Source of the DNA: Prochlorococcus sp. AG-402-G06
GTDB taxonomy: Bacteria; Cyanobacteriota; Cyanobacteriia; PCC-6307; Cyanobiaceae
Assembly (NCBI GenBank): GCA_003277985.1
Contig: QCHR01000010.1
Location: 1 to 44,644, forward strand
Length of the DNA stretch: 44,644 bases
Direction of reading: 5' to 3'
Shown here one piece after another: positions 18,422-27,449 of the stretch. The translations under genes and the position numbers were made by a program. Position 1 is the first letter of the stretch. Each line of letters starts with the position of its first letter. The notes below the pieces were generated by a model that saw nothing but the letters and a program-made list of their open reading frames with translations, did no database searches and was not told the DNA's origin.

Positions 18422-19264
18422 TTGGAAGTTTCTATTGGGATAATTGGCCTTGGCAGTATGGCCAAGGCTATTGTTTTACCTCTTTTGGAAAGAGGTGAAT
18501 ACTATCCTCAGGATGTTTTAGGAATAGTTGGTAGTAGATCAAGTATTGCATCTGCATTGAATGATCTTCCAAAGGAAGTAAAAGTCGTATCTAGTGAAGA
18601 TACTGTTTCTAGAGAAGTCTGGAAGGCTCCTTTAAAAATATTGGCTGTAAAACCCCAACAATTCAGTAAAATCAAAGAGTCTGTCTCATCATTCCAATCA
18701 AATGAGCTGTTCCCTAAACCGTTATTAATTTCAGTATTGGCTGGAATAACATTGAAAAGTCTTAAGAAAGCTTTCCCTAGACATACATGTGTAAGAGCAG
18801 TGCCAAATACACCTTCTCTCGTCGGGAAGGGACTAACTGGTTTGGCTTGGGACGATGAAATTACTTTTGATCAAAAGAAAGTTGTTAGAAAGATTTTTGA
18901 ACCTATTAGTGAAATTCACGAGTTAGAGGAGAAACAGCTTGATTCCTTTTTGGCTCTAACTTCTTCAGGGCCGGCATATATAGCTTTAGTGGTTGAAGCA
19001 ATGGCCGATGGTGCTGTTGCAGCAGGATTACCACGAGACTTGTCCAATCAATTAGCTCACAAAACCCTTTCAGGTACTGCTTCTCTACTAAAAGAAAAGA
19101 GTTTGCATCCTGCTGAACTTAAAGATATGGTTGCCTCTCCTGCAGGTACTACAATCAGTGCTCTTCGACACCTTGAACTTGCTGGCTTGAGATCCGCCTT
19201 AATTGAAGCAGTTGTTTTGGCAGCTCAGAAGAGTCGTCAATTGGCTGAAGAGGTTTCGAGTTAG
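18422..19264 (+). CDS. proC: Pyrroline-5-carboxylate reductase
   Basis: Last step of proline synthesis, NAD(P)H-dependent. The 280-aa protein begins VSIGIIGLGSMAKAIV (Rossmann glycine motif). It contains VKPQQF, RAVPNTPSLVGKGLTGL, LTSSGPAYIALVVEAMADGA and DMVASPAGTTISALRHLE, the ProC signature near the C-terminus. The start is TTG at 18422, 13 nt after sepF. Its last 110 nt overlap, antisense, the extreme C-terminal frame of the glycosyltransferase gene at 19155. Confidence 0.96.
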   Translation: MEVSIGIIGLGSMAKAIVLPLLERGEYYPQDVLGIVGSRSSIASALNDLPKEVKVVSSEDTVSREVWKAPLKILAVKPQQFSKIKESVSSFQSNELFPKPLLISVLAGITLKSLKKAFPRHTCVRAVPNTPSLVGKGLTGLAWDDEITFDQKKVVRKIFEPISEIHELEEKQLDSFLALTSSGPAYIALVVEAMADGAVAAGLPRDLSNQLAHKTLSGTASLLKEKSLHPAELKDMVASPAGTTISALRHLELAGLRSALIEAVVLAAQKSRQLAEEVSS

Positions 19265-20429
19265 ATGCTCTAAGTACATTTCTATATAGATTTTCAAGTG
19301 AGTCAATATTTTGTTGAAGTGTATATTTTTTTTCTACTCTTAAACGCGCACGTCTACCTAATTCTTGGGTAAGTACTGGTTGATCACGTAAAACAGGTAA
19401 AAGGGTTCTTAATTGAGAAGTAACCCCTTCAGTGTTAAGTATGATTCCTGCTCCGTTTTCAAGCACTTCTCCATCTGCTCCAGCATCTGTCGCTACGCAT
19501 GCTGTTCCAGTTGCCATAGCTTCGAGCAAGGCGATAGATAATCCCTCTACTAAGCTTGGAAGTAAAAACACCTCAGCTATTTGTAGAAGAGCGACTCTTT
19601 TATTTTGATCGGCTTCGTATCCCCACCAAATTACATTATCTTCTTTATTGAAGATTGAATGATTCTCTAGTGTTGGTCTTAGTGGGCCATCCCCTACTAT
19701 TACTAGTCGACATCCTTTTGGCTGGACAAATCTCCAAGCACGTAGTAATGCTTCAACATTTTTTTCAGAAGCTATTCTGCCCATATAGATAAATATTCTC
19801 TCAGAACCTAGTTTTTTCCTTATTTCAAGTTGCAGCTCATTTTGTGAATTACTTAGTTTAAGGGGGTTCCATTTCTTTATGTCAATTCCATTAGGGATTA
19901 CTTCTAGTCGGCTCTCTTTTACTCCTAGTTTTGCGAGAACTTCTGCTTGCAAATCAGAAAAAACAATTACTTTGTCATACTTAGCTAATGATGGTGCATA
20001 AAGTTGGTATGTAAGTTGCTGCGTATTGGCGGTAAGATTTCTCAGCTTTGAATCGAAAGCCGGGTGAAAAGTTGCGATCAAAGGCAAATTAAGTTGATGA
20101 CAAAGCTCAGGTAGTCGAAAATCCAATGGAGAAAGAGTCAGACTTGCATGGACTAAATCAGGTTTAAGTCTAGAGAGAGATTCTCTAAGCTCTCTTTGAG
20201 CATTTAAAGAAGGGATTGTGTAAACCTGAGATTTAATTAAATAAGGAAGGCTTACGTCAGGATCATTTGCTAATAAGGAAGTTTTATTATTCCCATATCT
20301 CATTGGGTTATCAAAGTGAATAAAACTTGTTTGATACCCTCTTTCTTTAAGCTCTTCAGTCGTGCTAAGCCCATAACAGACGTTCCCGCAAAAAGGTGTT
20401 TTTTTGCCTAGCCAGGCTATATGAGTCAA
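19155..20429 (-). CDS. GT4-family glycosyltransferase
   Basis: A nucleotide-sugar-dependent, retaining GT-B enzyme of 424 aa. The C-terminal half has VIPNGIDIKKWNPL, FIYMGRIASEKNVEALLRAW, RLVIVGDGPLRPTLE and LPSLVEGLSIALLEAMATG. The last holds the E-x7-E nucleotide-sugar motif. The N-terminal domain carries VHASLTLSPLDFRLP and FHPAFDSKLR. It resembles cyanobacterial glycosyltransferases acting on lipids or surface glycans; the acceptor is unknown. The start is TTG at 20429. The final ~36 residues are coded antisense to proC, so that tail may be a run-on extension after loss of an earlier stop. Confidence 0.9.
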   Translation of the reverse strand: MTHIAWLGKKTPFCGNVCYGLSTTEELKERGYQTSFIHFDNPMRYGNNKTSLLANDPDVSLPYLIKSQVYTIPSLNAQRELRESLSRLKPDLVHASLTLSPLDFRLPELCHQLNLPLIATFHPAFDSKLRNLTANTQQLTYQLYAPSLAKYDKVIVFSDLQAEVLAKLGVKESRLEVIPNGIDIKKWNPLKLSNSQNELQLEIRKKLGSERIFIYMGRIASEKNVEALLRAWRFVQPKGCRLVIVGDGPLRPTLENHSIFNKEDNVIWWGYEADQNKRVALLQIAEVFLLPSLVEGLSIALLEAMATGTACVATDAGADGEVLENGAGIILNTEGVTSQLRTLLPVLRDQPVLTQELGRRARLRVEKKYTLQQNIDSLENLYRNVLRASNSKPLQPIDDSSELPKQLLQLRRISSQQVQGVEEH

Positions 20430-20509
20430 ACTCTAAAAAACTGGTATTTCAAACTAGCAGCTATCCTTAATTTCTTCTGAAACTATTAATTTTTTTCAAA
20501 TTTGTAGTT

Positions 20510-21310
20510 CTACCCAGTATTTAGATCATTACTAATTATTACCTCTCTCATCATTTGAAGAGATGTAATTTTTTTTTGTAAATGAGTTTCAATCCAGATT
20601 TCGACAATTTTCAATAGTTTTAACCAGACATTTTTAGGACCTAATAATTTTCCATTGCTGTGAAAAGGTATATTTTCTAGTAGTAGTCTTTGAAGTAAAG
20701 CAAGTTCAGACGGATTCAGCTCAGTGCTTGCATTAGGTATTGTTCCAATAGCAAAACCTTCTTCAGGTATAAAGCTGCACTTCCAGCTCCATTCTCCAAT
20801 AGGGGGTATCAGCTTGGAACCAGAATGACAACAGTTTTGAAGTGGTAAGCAATATCCGCCTAGAGCCAATAAATGAACAGACGATTGAACGCTTATTGCT
20901 AAAGCTTCTAATGAATTATATTCTTTTTTATGTAGGTCATTTAATCTATTTAAATGGATTAAAACAAGTTTAAGTAAATCTTTTTGTGGGTCTTCATTCC
21001 CAACCATTATCATAATTAGCTCTGAAATTGCTTGAGCTGCTGAAAGTGTTTCGATGTTTTTTCCAAGGTTCCCATAACTCTTAAGAATCTTTATTTGTGT
21101 AACTCTCCTAAGATTTTTCTTTCCGACTATATGTAAATCTAAAAAATTAAAAGGGGATGTTGCGCCAAGCCTACTTTTAGGTTTTCTTGCACCTGGTATA
21201 GCTAAACGAGATATTCCATTTTCTTCACTAAGTATAGTTAAAAGCCTGTCATTTTCTCCAAGAGGTCCAACTTTTAGAGACAGTCCTTTTATTCTTTGAT
21301 TTAAACTCAT
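20510..21310 (-). CDS. recO: DNA repair protein RecO
   Basis: A recombination mediator that loads RecA on SSB-coated DNA in the RecF pathway. The 266-aa protein has the N-terminal OB fold (LKVGPLGENDRLLTILSEEN, GISRLAIPGARKPKSRLGA) and a cysteine cluster (GGYCLPLQNCCHSG, ~153-166) at the place of the RecO zinc site. The ATG overlaps the deoC stop by 4 nt (ATGA), so the two are translationally coupled. The order hpf-deoC-recO-GT looks like one transcript. Confidence 0.92.
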   Translation of the reverse strand: MSLNQRIKGLSLKVGPLGENDRLLTILSEENGISRLAIPGARKPKSRLGATSPFNFLDLHIVGKKNLRRVTQIKILKSYGNLGKNIETLSAAQAISELIMIMVGNEDPQKDLLKLVLIHLNRLNDLHKKEYNSLEALAISVQSSVHLLALGGYCLPLQNCCHSGSKLIPPIGEWSWKCSFIPEEGFAIGTIPNASTELNPSELALLQRLLLENIPFHSNGKLLGPKNVWLKLLKIVEIWIETHLQKKITSLQMMREVIISNDLNTG

Positions 21311-21993
21311 TTCTCCTTTTTCTCTTGTTCTTGAGTAATTTCAAAGCCAAAACTTGTCCCAATATATGTTGACCCTGCTTCAATAATTTCTATTGCTTGA
21401 TCAAAAGTTTTAATACCTCCAACAGTTTTAATTGAGCAGCGATTCTTAATAATTTTAGAGACATGATTGGTTTGATCCTTTGAGGCAGATGGACCAAAAC
21501 CATTACCTATTTGTATTCCAATCGCGCCAGCATCAATTAAAGCATCTATTGCTATGGAAAGTTTGGATAAATTTAAAAGTGTATTTGCATCAATTATTAC
21601 TCTTACTGGAATACCAAGTTCACTTATTTGATTTATTTCCTCAGCAAAAAGTTCTATATTTCCTTCTTTTAATGCAAAATAATTTGGAACCAGATCTAAC
21701 TCTTCTGCTCCATTTTCAATTGCATATTCTGCTTCTTTTCGTTTGTTAGAAGTTGGGATGAACCCAAAAGGGAAGGCAATTACTGAGATTAATTTTGTAG
21801 TACTTTTGCTACCTAATCTTTCACGTGCAATTGGAAGATTGTAAAGACTAGTGCATAAACCCCCAAAGCCTTTTTGCATGGATGCATCACAAATCTGAAC
21901 AATCATTTCTTTATCGAAATGAGGATTTAATACAGCTTGATAAATCACATTAGAAATATTGGCATAAGCTTCTTCCAATCTATTTTTACTCAT
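21307..21993 (-). CDS. deoC: Deoxyribose-phosphate aldolase
   Basis: Cleaves deoxyribose-5-phosphate to glyceraldehyde-3-phosphate and acetaldehyde in deoxynucleoside breakdown. The 228-aa TIM-barrel protein has KLISVIAFPFGF, NGAEELDLVPNYFALKEG, VRVIIDANTLL and IKTVGGIKTFDQAIEIIEAG with the Schiff-base/proton-relay lysine in TVGGIKT, then STYIGTSFG. Start ATG. It lies 16 nt after the hpf gene and overlaps recO by 4 nt. Confidence 0.94.
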   Translation of the reverse strand: MSKNRLEEAYANISNVIYQAVLNPHFDKEMIVQICDASMQKGFGGLCTSLYNLPIARERLGSKSTTKLISVIAFPFGFIPTSNKRKEAEYAIENGAEELDLVPNYFALKEGNIELFAEEINQISELGIPVRVIIDANTLLNLSKLSIAIDALIDAGAIGIQIGNGFGPSASKDQTNHVSKIIKNRCSIKTVGGIKTFDQAIEIIEAGSTYIGTSFGFEITQEQEKKEK

Positions 21994-22009
21994 TTGACTT
22001 ATTACGTAT

Positions 22010-22594
22010 TTAAATTTTTTCTTGGATTACGCCATATCCTCCATGATTTCTCTTGTATATGACTCGCAAAGCTGATCCTTGTTCCTCTCTAAACAAATAG
22101 AAGTCATGATCAATAAGGTCTAATTGGACTCTTGCTTGCTCAATGGTCATAGGATGCATCTCAAAATATTTACGTCTTACTCCGGGGCTAGGGAGATGTG
22201 GTTCTTTACCTTCAATGAGTGAATGATCTGAGGAAGAAAAATTTTGAGTTTCTTCATTTTGTACTGATTTCGTTGACTGATTATTATGAACAGTATGACT
22301 GTTATGTCGCTCTTTGTATTTACGTAATTGTCGTGCAAGTTTATTTGCTACTAAGTCGATACTTGCATAAAGATTTTCACTTCTTTCTTGGGCTCTTATC
22401 ACTGTTCCATTTGCAAAAACAGTCACCTCAGCTGTCTGTTGTGGCACGCGAGGATTTCGAGCGACTGAAAGGTGGACATCAGCTTCTTGTACCATTTCTT
22501 GGAAATTGTGAGTTGCTTTATCAATTTTTGTTTTGGTGTAATCACGAAGTGATGGAGTTAATTCAAGATTTCGTCCATGAATAAGAAGCTTCAT
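22010..22594 (-). CDS. hpf: Long-form ribosome hibernation promoting factor (LrtA)
   Basis: Binds 30S subunits and promotes 100S dimers in dark or starvation; the cyanobacterial form is the light-repressed LrtA. The 194-aa protein has the N-terminal S30AE domain (MKLLIHGRNLELTPSLRDY ... TEVTVFANGTVIRAQERSE), a Ser/Asn-rich linker (~100-135) and the dimerising C-terminal domain (RRKYFEMHPMTIEQARVQLD ... DHDFYLFREE). Its 5' end overlaps that of the divergent lipB by 18 nt, so its promoter must lie inside lipB sequence or be very compact. Confidence 0.95.
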   Translation of the reverse strand: MKLLIHGRNLELTPSLRDYTKTKIDKATHNFQEMVQEADVHLSVARNPRVPQQTAEVTVFANGTVIRAQERSENLYASIDLVANKLARQLRKYKERHNSHTVHNNQSTKSVQNEETQNFSSSDHSLIEGKEPHLPSPGVRRKYFEMHPMTIEQARVQLDLIDHDFYLFREEQGSALRVIYKRNHGGYGVIQEKI

Positions 22595-23299
22595 TCTGTT
22601 TCGCCTGAATCAGGGCCTAATAGCAACTTAGATCTAACCCCTCAACTTGCACAATCTTCTTCCGCTTTTCTTTTTGAACCTAAAAATATTGTGCCATTTG
22701 AGACCGCGATAGTTTGGCAGAAGAATTTTCAGAAAAGCCTTATTGAGGAACCGTTCTCACCACAGGCAGTATGGCTTCTTGAGCATTTTTCTTGTTTCAC
22801 AATAGGTAGAGGTAGCGACAAAAAAAATTTGTTATTCGAAGAAAATAATTCTCCTTTACCTGTTTTTACTATTGAGAGAGGAGGTGAAGTCACGCATCAC
22901 ATGCCTGGGCAGATCGTTGGATATCTGGTTTTGAATTTGAGTCTGCACAAAAAAGATTTATCTTGGTATTTGAGAGAATTGGAACAAGTTCTGATTGATG
23001 TTCTTGATTTGTTGGGAATAGAGGGGAAGAGGGTAGATGGCTTAACTGGAGTTTGGTGTGAAGATAAAAAGGTTGGTTCAATCGGAATTGGTTGCAAGAG
23101 ATGGGTGACTCAACATGGTTTCTCATTAAATGTAGATTGTGATCTTATTGGTTTTGAGAGGATAATTCCTTGTGGACTAGATAAAGTTAAATTGGGTAAA
23201 TTGAGTGATTGGATTCCTGGCATCAAAGTCTGTGACGTTAAACCTCTTTTAAGAGAATCTGTGAAAAGACGTTTTAAATTGAAGTGGGGAAACATATAA
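22577..23299 (+). CDS. lipB: Octanoyltransferase LipB
   Basis: Transfers octanoate from ACP to lipoyl domains, the first step of lipoate assembly for E2 and GcvH proteins (pdhC is nearby). Visible motifs: IERGGEVTHHMPGQIVGYLV (substrate site), GVWCEDKKVGSIGIGCKRWV with the catalytic Lys, HGFSLNVDCDL and FERIIPCGL with the catalytic Cys. The ATG at 22577 yields 240 aa with a ~30-residue N-terminal extension before the FLFEPKN segment where family similarity starts. No better start is evident, so the first codon is uncertain. Confidence 0.94.
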   Translation: MNKKLHSVSPESGPNSNLDLTPQLAQSSSAFLFEPKNIVPFETAIVWQKNFQKSLIEEPFSPQAVWLLEHFSCFTIGRGSDKKNLLFEENNSPLPVFTIERGGEVTHHMPGQIVGYLVLNLSLHKKDLSWYLRELEQVLIDVLDLLGIEGKRVDGLTGVWCEDKKVGSIGIGCKRWVTQHGFSLNVDCDLIGFERIIPCGLDKVKLGKLSDWIPGIKVCDVKPLLRESVKRRFKLKWGNI

Positions 23300-23346
23300 A
23301 TTGACCTTTAATTATTACAAAAAAAATAAAAAATTCTTTTTTGGCT

Positions 23347-25320
23347 ATGACAAAAACTAACTCACAAAAAAATATATTTGCATCTAAAGATGCTTTGGCT
23401 TTTTGGATACCCAATAGAAAAGAGGAACAAGCAATTAATAAAAGATCTTATCTTGAGAAGATCACTCAAGTTGATGAGATTTGGGAACTATTAAAAGATC
23501 AATTGGGCGATGTATTAGCAGTTGATTCACCACATGGTTTTCACCCAGAGAGCTTTACCTATGAGGAACTTGCTGAAAATATTTCTAATGCAGCATTTTC
23601 CTTCTCTCAGATCGGTGTAGAACCTGATGATGTTGTCGCACTTTTTGCAGAAAATAGTCCTAGATGGCTCATTGCCGATCAAGGTCTTATGCGAATAGGT
23701 GCAGCTAACTCAGTTAGAGGTGCGACTGCTCCGCCAAGTGAGCTTAGATATATTCTTGAGGATTCAAATGCGGTTGGACTGATTGTTCAAAACTCTGATG
23801 TCTGGGACAAACTTTCTCTTAATGATGATCAAATAAATAATTTGAAATTTGTTCTTCAACTTGAAGGTAAAGCTTGTGATGGTGTTTTTGGATGGGAGAG
23901 TTTTTTGAAGAAAGGTTTGAATGTAAAAAATGTAAATAAACTGGAGAATGTAATTGATAGGCAACCAACAAGAATAGCTACTATTCTATATACCTCTGGA
24001 ACGACAGGTAAACCTAAAGGAGTTCCACTAACACATTCTAATTTATTACATCAAATTAGGTCTCTTGCTTGCGTGGCAAACCCATCACCAGGAGAACCTG
24101 TATTGAGTGTTTTACCTATTTGGCATTCATATGAACGTAGTGCGGAATATTATTTTTTTTCTTGTGGTTGTACTCAAAGTTATACATCAATAAGGCATCT
24201 AAAGGAAGATTTGCCAAGGGTTAAGCCAATAGTAATGGCAACAGTTCCAAGACTTTGGGAGTCAATAAAATCAGGGTTTGAGGACGCTGTTGATAAAATG
24301 CCAAGACTGAGAAAGAAGTTGATAAAAAGTGCGATTTCTAATAGTAAGGCATATAAATTGGCTCGAAGAAAACTTTATTCTTTAACTATTGAGAGTGTTT
24401 CTAGTTTAGAGAAAACTATCTCTTTTATAGAGATTCTTATCAGGTACCCAATCCATAGAATTTCATCTATTTGCTTATGGCCAAAAATCCTTAACAAGAT
24501 TTGTGGAGGAAGATTGAGATTCCCAATTAGTGGTGGAGGTGCAATTGCTCCGCATATTGATTCTTTCTTTGAATCTTTAGGTGTTGAATTATTAGTTGGT
24601 TATGGCTTGACGGAGACAAGTCCAGTCCTCACATGTAGAAGACCTTGGAGAAATATACGTGGAGGTGCAGGTCAACCCTTACCAGAGACTGAAATAAAGA
24701 TTGTAGATCCAGAAACATTCCAAATAAAAAAGCTGCGTCAAAAAGGATTGGTTCTTGCTCGTGGACCTCAAATAATGTCTGGTTATTTAGGGAAACCATC
24801 AGAATCGAAGAAGGTTTTAGATGCTTCTGGCTGGTTTAATACTGGAGATCTAGGCATGATGCTTGCTGATGGATCCTTAATCCTGACTGGAAGAGCAAAA
24901 GATACGATTGTGCTAAGTAGCGGTGAAAATATTGAGCCTGGTCCTTTGGAGGAATGCTTGATTGCAAGTCCATTGATTGAGCAAGCTTTGCTATTGGGCC
25001 AAGATCAAAAACATCTTGCTGCTTTAATTGTGCCAAGAATTAATCATGTCAAAGCATGGCTGGAAGAAAGGGGCGCAAATTCACAAGTTATTCTTGGACT
25101 ATCCCCTGAAAATTATGAATTAAGACAAGTTCTAAGAGTTGAAATGAATAAAATTCTCGCAAATCGTTATGCATCTAGAAGAGAAGAGAGATTATTTTCA
25201 ATTGCTTTAGTAGAGCCATTTACAATAGAAAATGGCTTGTTAACGCAAACTCTTAAGCAAAAACGTGAAAAAATTATTCAGCGTGATTTGAAACTCTTCA
25301 ATGAAATATATAGTTTGTAA
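23347..25320 (+). CDS. AMP-dependent acyl-activating enzyme (long-chain acyl-ACP/CoA synthetase)
   Basis: Activates free fatty acids through an acyl-adenylate; in cyanobacteria the single enzyme of this type mostly acts as acyl-ACP synthetase for fatty-acid recycling. The 657-aa protein shows the AMP-binding motif ILYTSGTTGKPKGVPLTHSN (~220), LPIWHSYER, GYGLTETSPV (~425), WFNTGDLG and LTGRAKDTIVLSSGENIEP. I use the ATG at 23347; a TTG two codons earlier is equally in frame. The substrate (ACP versus CoA) is inferred from the clade. It follows lipB by 47 nt. Confidence 0.92.
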   Translation: MTKTNSQKNIFASKDALAFWIPNRKEEQAINKRSYLEKITQVDEIWELLKDQLGDVLAVDSPHGFHPESFTYEELAENISNAAFSFSQIGVEPDDVVALFAENSPRWLIADQGLMRIGAANSVRGATAPPSELRYILEDSNAVGLIVQNSDVWDKLSLNDDQINNLKFVLQLEGKACDGVFGWESFLKKGLNVKNVNKLENVIDRQPTRIATILYTSGTTGKPKGVPLTHSNLLHQIRSLACVANPSPGEPVLSVLPIWHSYERSAEYYFFSCGCTQSYTSIRHLKEDLPRVKPIVMATVPRLWESIKSGFEDAVDKMPRLRKKLIKSAISNSKAYKLARRKLYSLTIESVSSLEKTISFIEILIRYPIHRISSICLWPKILNKICGGRLRFPISGGGAIAPHIDSFFESLGVELLVGYGLTETSPVLTCRRPWRNIRGGAGQPLPETEIKIVDPETFQIKKLRQKGLVLARGPQIMSGYLGKPSESKKVLDASGWFNTGDLGMMLADGSLILTGRAKDTIVLSSGENIEPGPLEECLIASPLIEQALLLGQDQKHLAALIVPRINHVKAWLEERGANSQVILGLSPENYELRQVLRVEMNKILANRYASRREERLFSIALVEPFTIENGLLTQTLKQKREKIIQRDLKLFNEIYSL

Positions 25321-25329
25321 TTTGTTCGT

Positions 25330-25350
25330 TTGGCCAATTAAATTGACCAA
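25330..25350 (+). terminator. Possible weak terminator after the acyl-activating gene
   Basis: TTGGCCAAT and ATTGACCAA pair with one mismatch around a TAA loop 10 nt after the stop, followed by GTCTATCTTTT. Weak U tract; supported only by position. Confidence 0.35.
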
Positions 25351-25400
25351 GTCTATCTTTTGCTGAGACCCTATGAATCGAATCATAAATTATTCATAAG

Positions 25401-25835
25401 GTGGAATCAATTTCTATAAAACGTTCAATAACGGTCAGAGCAGTTGTAACACCTTCATGGAAAGAGGAGGCTGAGCGAGAATTAAGTAATGCAATATCAG
25501 CAATAGACAACCAACTTGGTGAATTAGAAAAAGAAGGACAACAAATTGTTGATGGTATTAGACGTCAGAGCTCTAATCCCCTTGACCCAAGAGTTCAAGA
25601 GCAAGTCGCTCAAGTTCAGAACCAAGTTGCTTCTAAGAGATCAGAATTTGAAGAACAAAAAAGAAATCTTCTTTTACAGCAATCTCAAGTTCGTGAATTA
25701 GAGATGGATCAAATCGTTGAGCAAGGACAAATTGACAGTTTTTGTGACTTAAAAGTTGGTGATAACTTAGTGAGTAAAATGGGTGTGAGTATTTTGGTAA
25801 GAGATGGCATAGTAGAGGCGATTGATCAAGATTGA
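25401..25835 (+). CDS. YlqD-family protein
   Basis: A 144-aa protein of unknown function. The N-terminus (SISIKRSITVRAVVTPSWK) is beta-rich. Residues ~35-110 are a long Gln/Glu-rich coiled coil (ALGELEKEGQQ-like start, then VQNQVASKRSEFEEQKRNL). The C-terminus (DLKVGDNLVSKMGVSILVRDGIVEAI) is a small beta domain. This architecture fits the YlqD family of cyanobacteria and Firmicutes. The start is GTG at 25401. It sits between the acyl-activating gene and pdhC without overlap. Confidence 0.7.
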   Translation: MESISIKRSITVRAVVTPSWKEEAERELSNAISAIDNQLGELEKEGQQIVDGIRRQSSNPLDPRVQEQVAQVQNQVASKRSEFEEQKRNLLLQQSQVRELEMDQIVEQGQIDSFCDLKVGDNLVSKMGVSILVRDGIVEAIDQD

Positions 25836-25957
25836 AATTTGCTCGAACTACAATTTATTCAATAAAGAATTTTTGATATTAAGAAGAAATCCACATAAAA
25901 AAAACTATCGTTGTAAGGACACACATGTAGAACTAACATTGGTATGTATTGATACTT

Positions 25958-25992
25958 GCAAGGCTTCTAGATAGAAAATTTTGAAGCCTTGC
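25958..25992. promoter_or_regulatory. Perfect 10-bp inverted repeat in the pdhC leader
   Basis: GCAAGGCTTC and GAAGCCTTGC are exact inverse complements separated by 15 nt, ending 33 nt before the pdhC ATG. No T tract follows, so it is not a terminator for the plus strand. It may be a 5'-UTR stem that controls translation or stability, or a protein-binding site. Confidence 0.5.
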
Positions 25993-26025
25993 CACAAACT
26001 CTCCATAAAGGGAATAGGAACAATT

Positions 26026-27396
26026 ATGGCCACTCATGACATTTTTATGCCTGCTTTAAGTTCAACAATGACTGAGGGCAAAATAGTTGAGTGGTTAAAA
26101 AAACCTGGAGATAAAGTTGAGAGAGGTGAGTCGGTTTTAGTTGTTGAGTCAGACAAAGCTGATATGGATGTTGAGTCTTTTCAAGATGGCTTTCTTGCAT
26201 CGATCTTGATGCCTGCTGGGAGCTCTGCACCTGTTGGAGAAACAATTGGATTGATTGTTGAGACGGCAGATGAGATCGCAGCGGCTCAATCCAACGCACC
26301 TTCTCCTTCCCCTCAATCAGCTAGTAAAGAAAAAGAAAGTTCACCGCCTCAAGTTCAAGAAAACCAAGCCTCTGTTGACTCTCCTAAAGCAAAAGTAATT
26401 ACACAGGCATCTCCTGCACCTCTTGTTTCAGAACCCTCTTTAAATCAGGCTCAGTTTTTAAATGATGGTCGAATAGTCGCCTCTCCAAGAGCTAAAAAAC
26501 TTGCTTCTCAAATGGGAGTCGATTTGGCAACAGTTAGGGGCTCAGGACCTCATGGACGGATACAAGCTGAGGATGTTCAAACTGCAAAAGGGCAACCCAT
26601 AAGCGTTCCTTGGATTGCAGAAAGCAATGCTCCAGCGAAAATTGTTTCTGATGTGCCTCGGATAGAAAAAAAATCTGTTGACTCCGGGAAGCCACCTGCT
26701 CCGGGAAAAAGCTTTGGATCCAGAGGGGAAACAATTGCATTCAATACTCTTCAACAAGCTGTAAATCGGAATATGGAGGAAAGCTTAAATACTCCTTGTT
26801 TCAGAGTCGGATATTCAATTCTTACTGATGAATTGGATGATTTTTATAAACAAGTTAAACCTAATGGAGTGACTATGACTGCTTTACTTGCTAAAGCAGT
26901 TGGTTTAACCCTCGCCAGGCACCCTCAGGTAAATGCAGCTTTTAGTTCGGAGGGGATTGCCTATCCTTCTCAAATAAATGTAGCCGTTGCAGTTGCGATG
27001 GAGGACGGAGGGTTGATAACTCCAGTCCTTCAAAATGCTGACAAGACCAGTCTTTCTGATTTATCTCTACAATGGGCAGATCTTGTTAAGCGTGCCAGAA
27101 ACAAGCAATTAGAACCTCAAGAATATAGCAGTGGTACGTTTACACTCTCTAATCTAGGTATGTTTGGTGTGGATCGTTTCGATGCAATTCTGCCTCCAGG
27201 GACTGGGGCAATTCTAGCGGTAGGAGCTTCCTTACCTAAAGTTGTTGCTTCTAAAGATGGTTCGATTTCAATCAAAAAACAAATGCAAGTAAATCTTACA
27301 GCTGATCACAGAGTGATCTATGGGGCTGATGGAGCACTATTTCTTAAGGATTTAGCTTACTTAATAGAAAAGAACTCTTATAGTCTCTCGTCTTGA
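26026..27396 (+). CDS. pdhC: Dihydrolipoamide acetyltransferase, pyruvate dehydrogenase E2
   Basis: Core of the pyruvate dehydrogenase complex, moving acetyl groups from E1 to CoA. The 456-aa protein has one lipoyl domain (1-80; modified lysine in VVESDKADMDVESF), a Pro/Ala/Ser-rich linker, a peripheral subunit-binding domain (~147-185; IVASPRAKKLASQMGVDL, GSGPHGRI) and the catalytic domain ending TADHRVIYGADGALFL with the HRxxxGAxG active site. The ATG at 26026 follows AGGAA; an upstream in-frame TTG at 25981 is rejected because it falls inside the hairpin leader. LipB upstream supplies its cofactor. Confidence 0.96.
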   Translation: MATHDIFMPALSSTMTEGKIVEWLKKPGDKVERGESVLVVESDKADMDVESFQDGFLASILMPAGSSAPVGETIGLIVETADEIAAAQSNAPSPSPQSASKEKESSPPQVQENQASVDSPKAKVITQASPAPLVSEPSLNQAQFLNDGRIVASPRAKKLASQMGVDLATVRGSGPHGRIQAEDVQTAKGQPISVPWIAESNAPAKIVSDVPRIEKKSVDSGKPPAPGKSFGSRGETIAFNTLQQAVNRNMEESLNTPCFRVGYSILTDELDDFYKQVKPNGVTMTALLAKAVGLTLARHPQVNAAFSSEGIAYPSQINVAVAVAMEDGGLITPVLQNADKTSLSDLSLQWADLVKRARNKQLEPQEYSSGTFTLSNLGMFGVDRFDAILPPGTGAILAVGASLPKVVASKDGSISIKKQMQVNLTADHRVIYGADGALFLKDLAYLIEKNSYSLSS

Positions 27397-27449
27397 GATT
27401 TAATTACTAGAACCACATGTGATTTTTCCTTACTTTTATATGATTTGAT

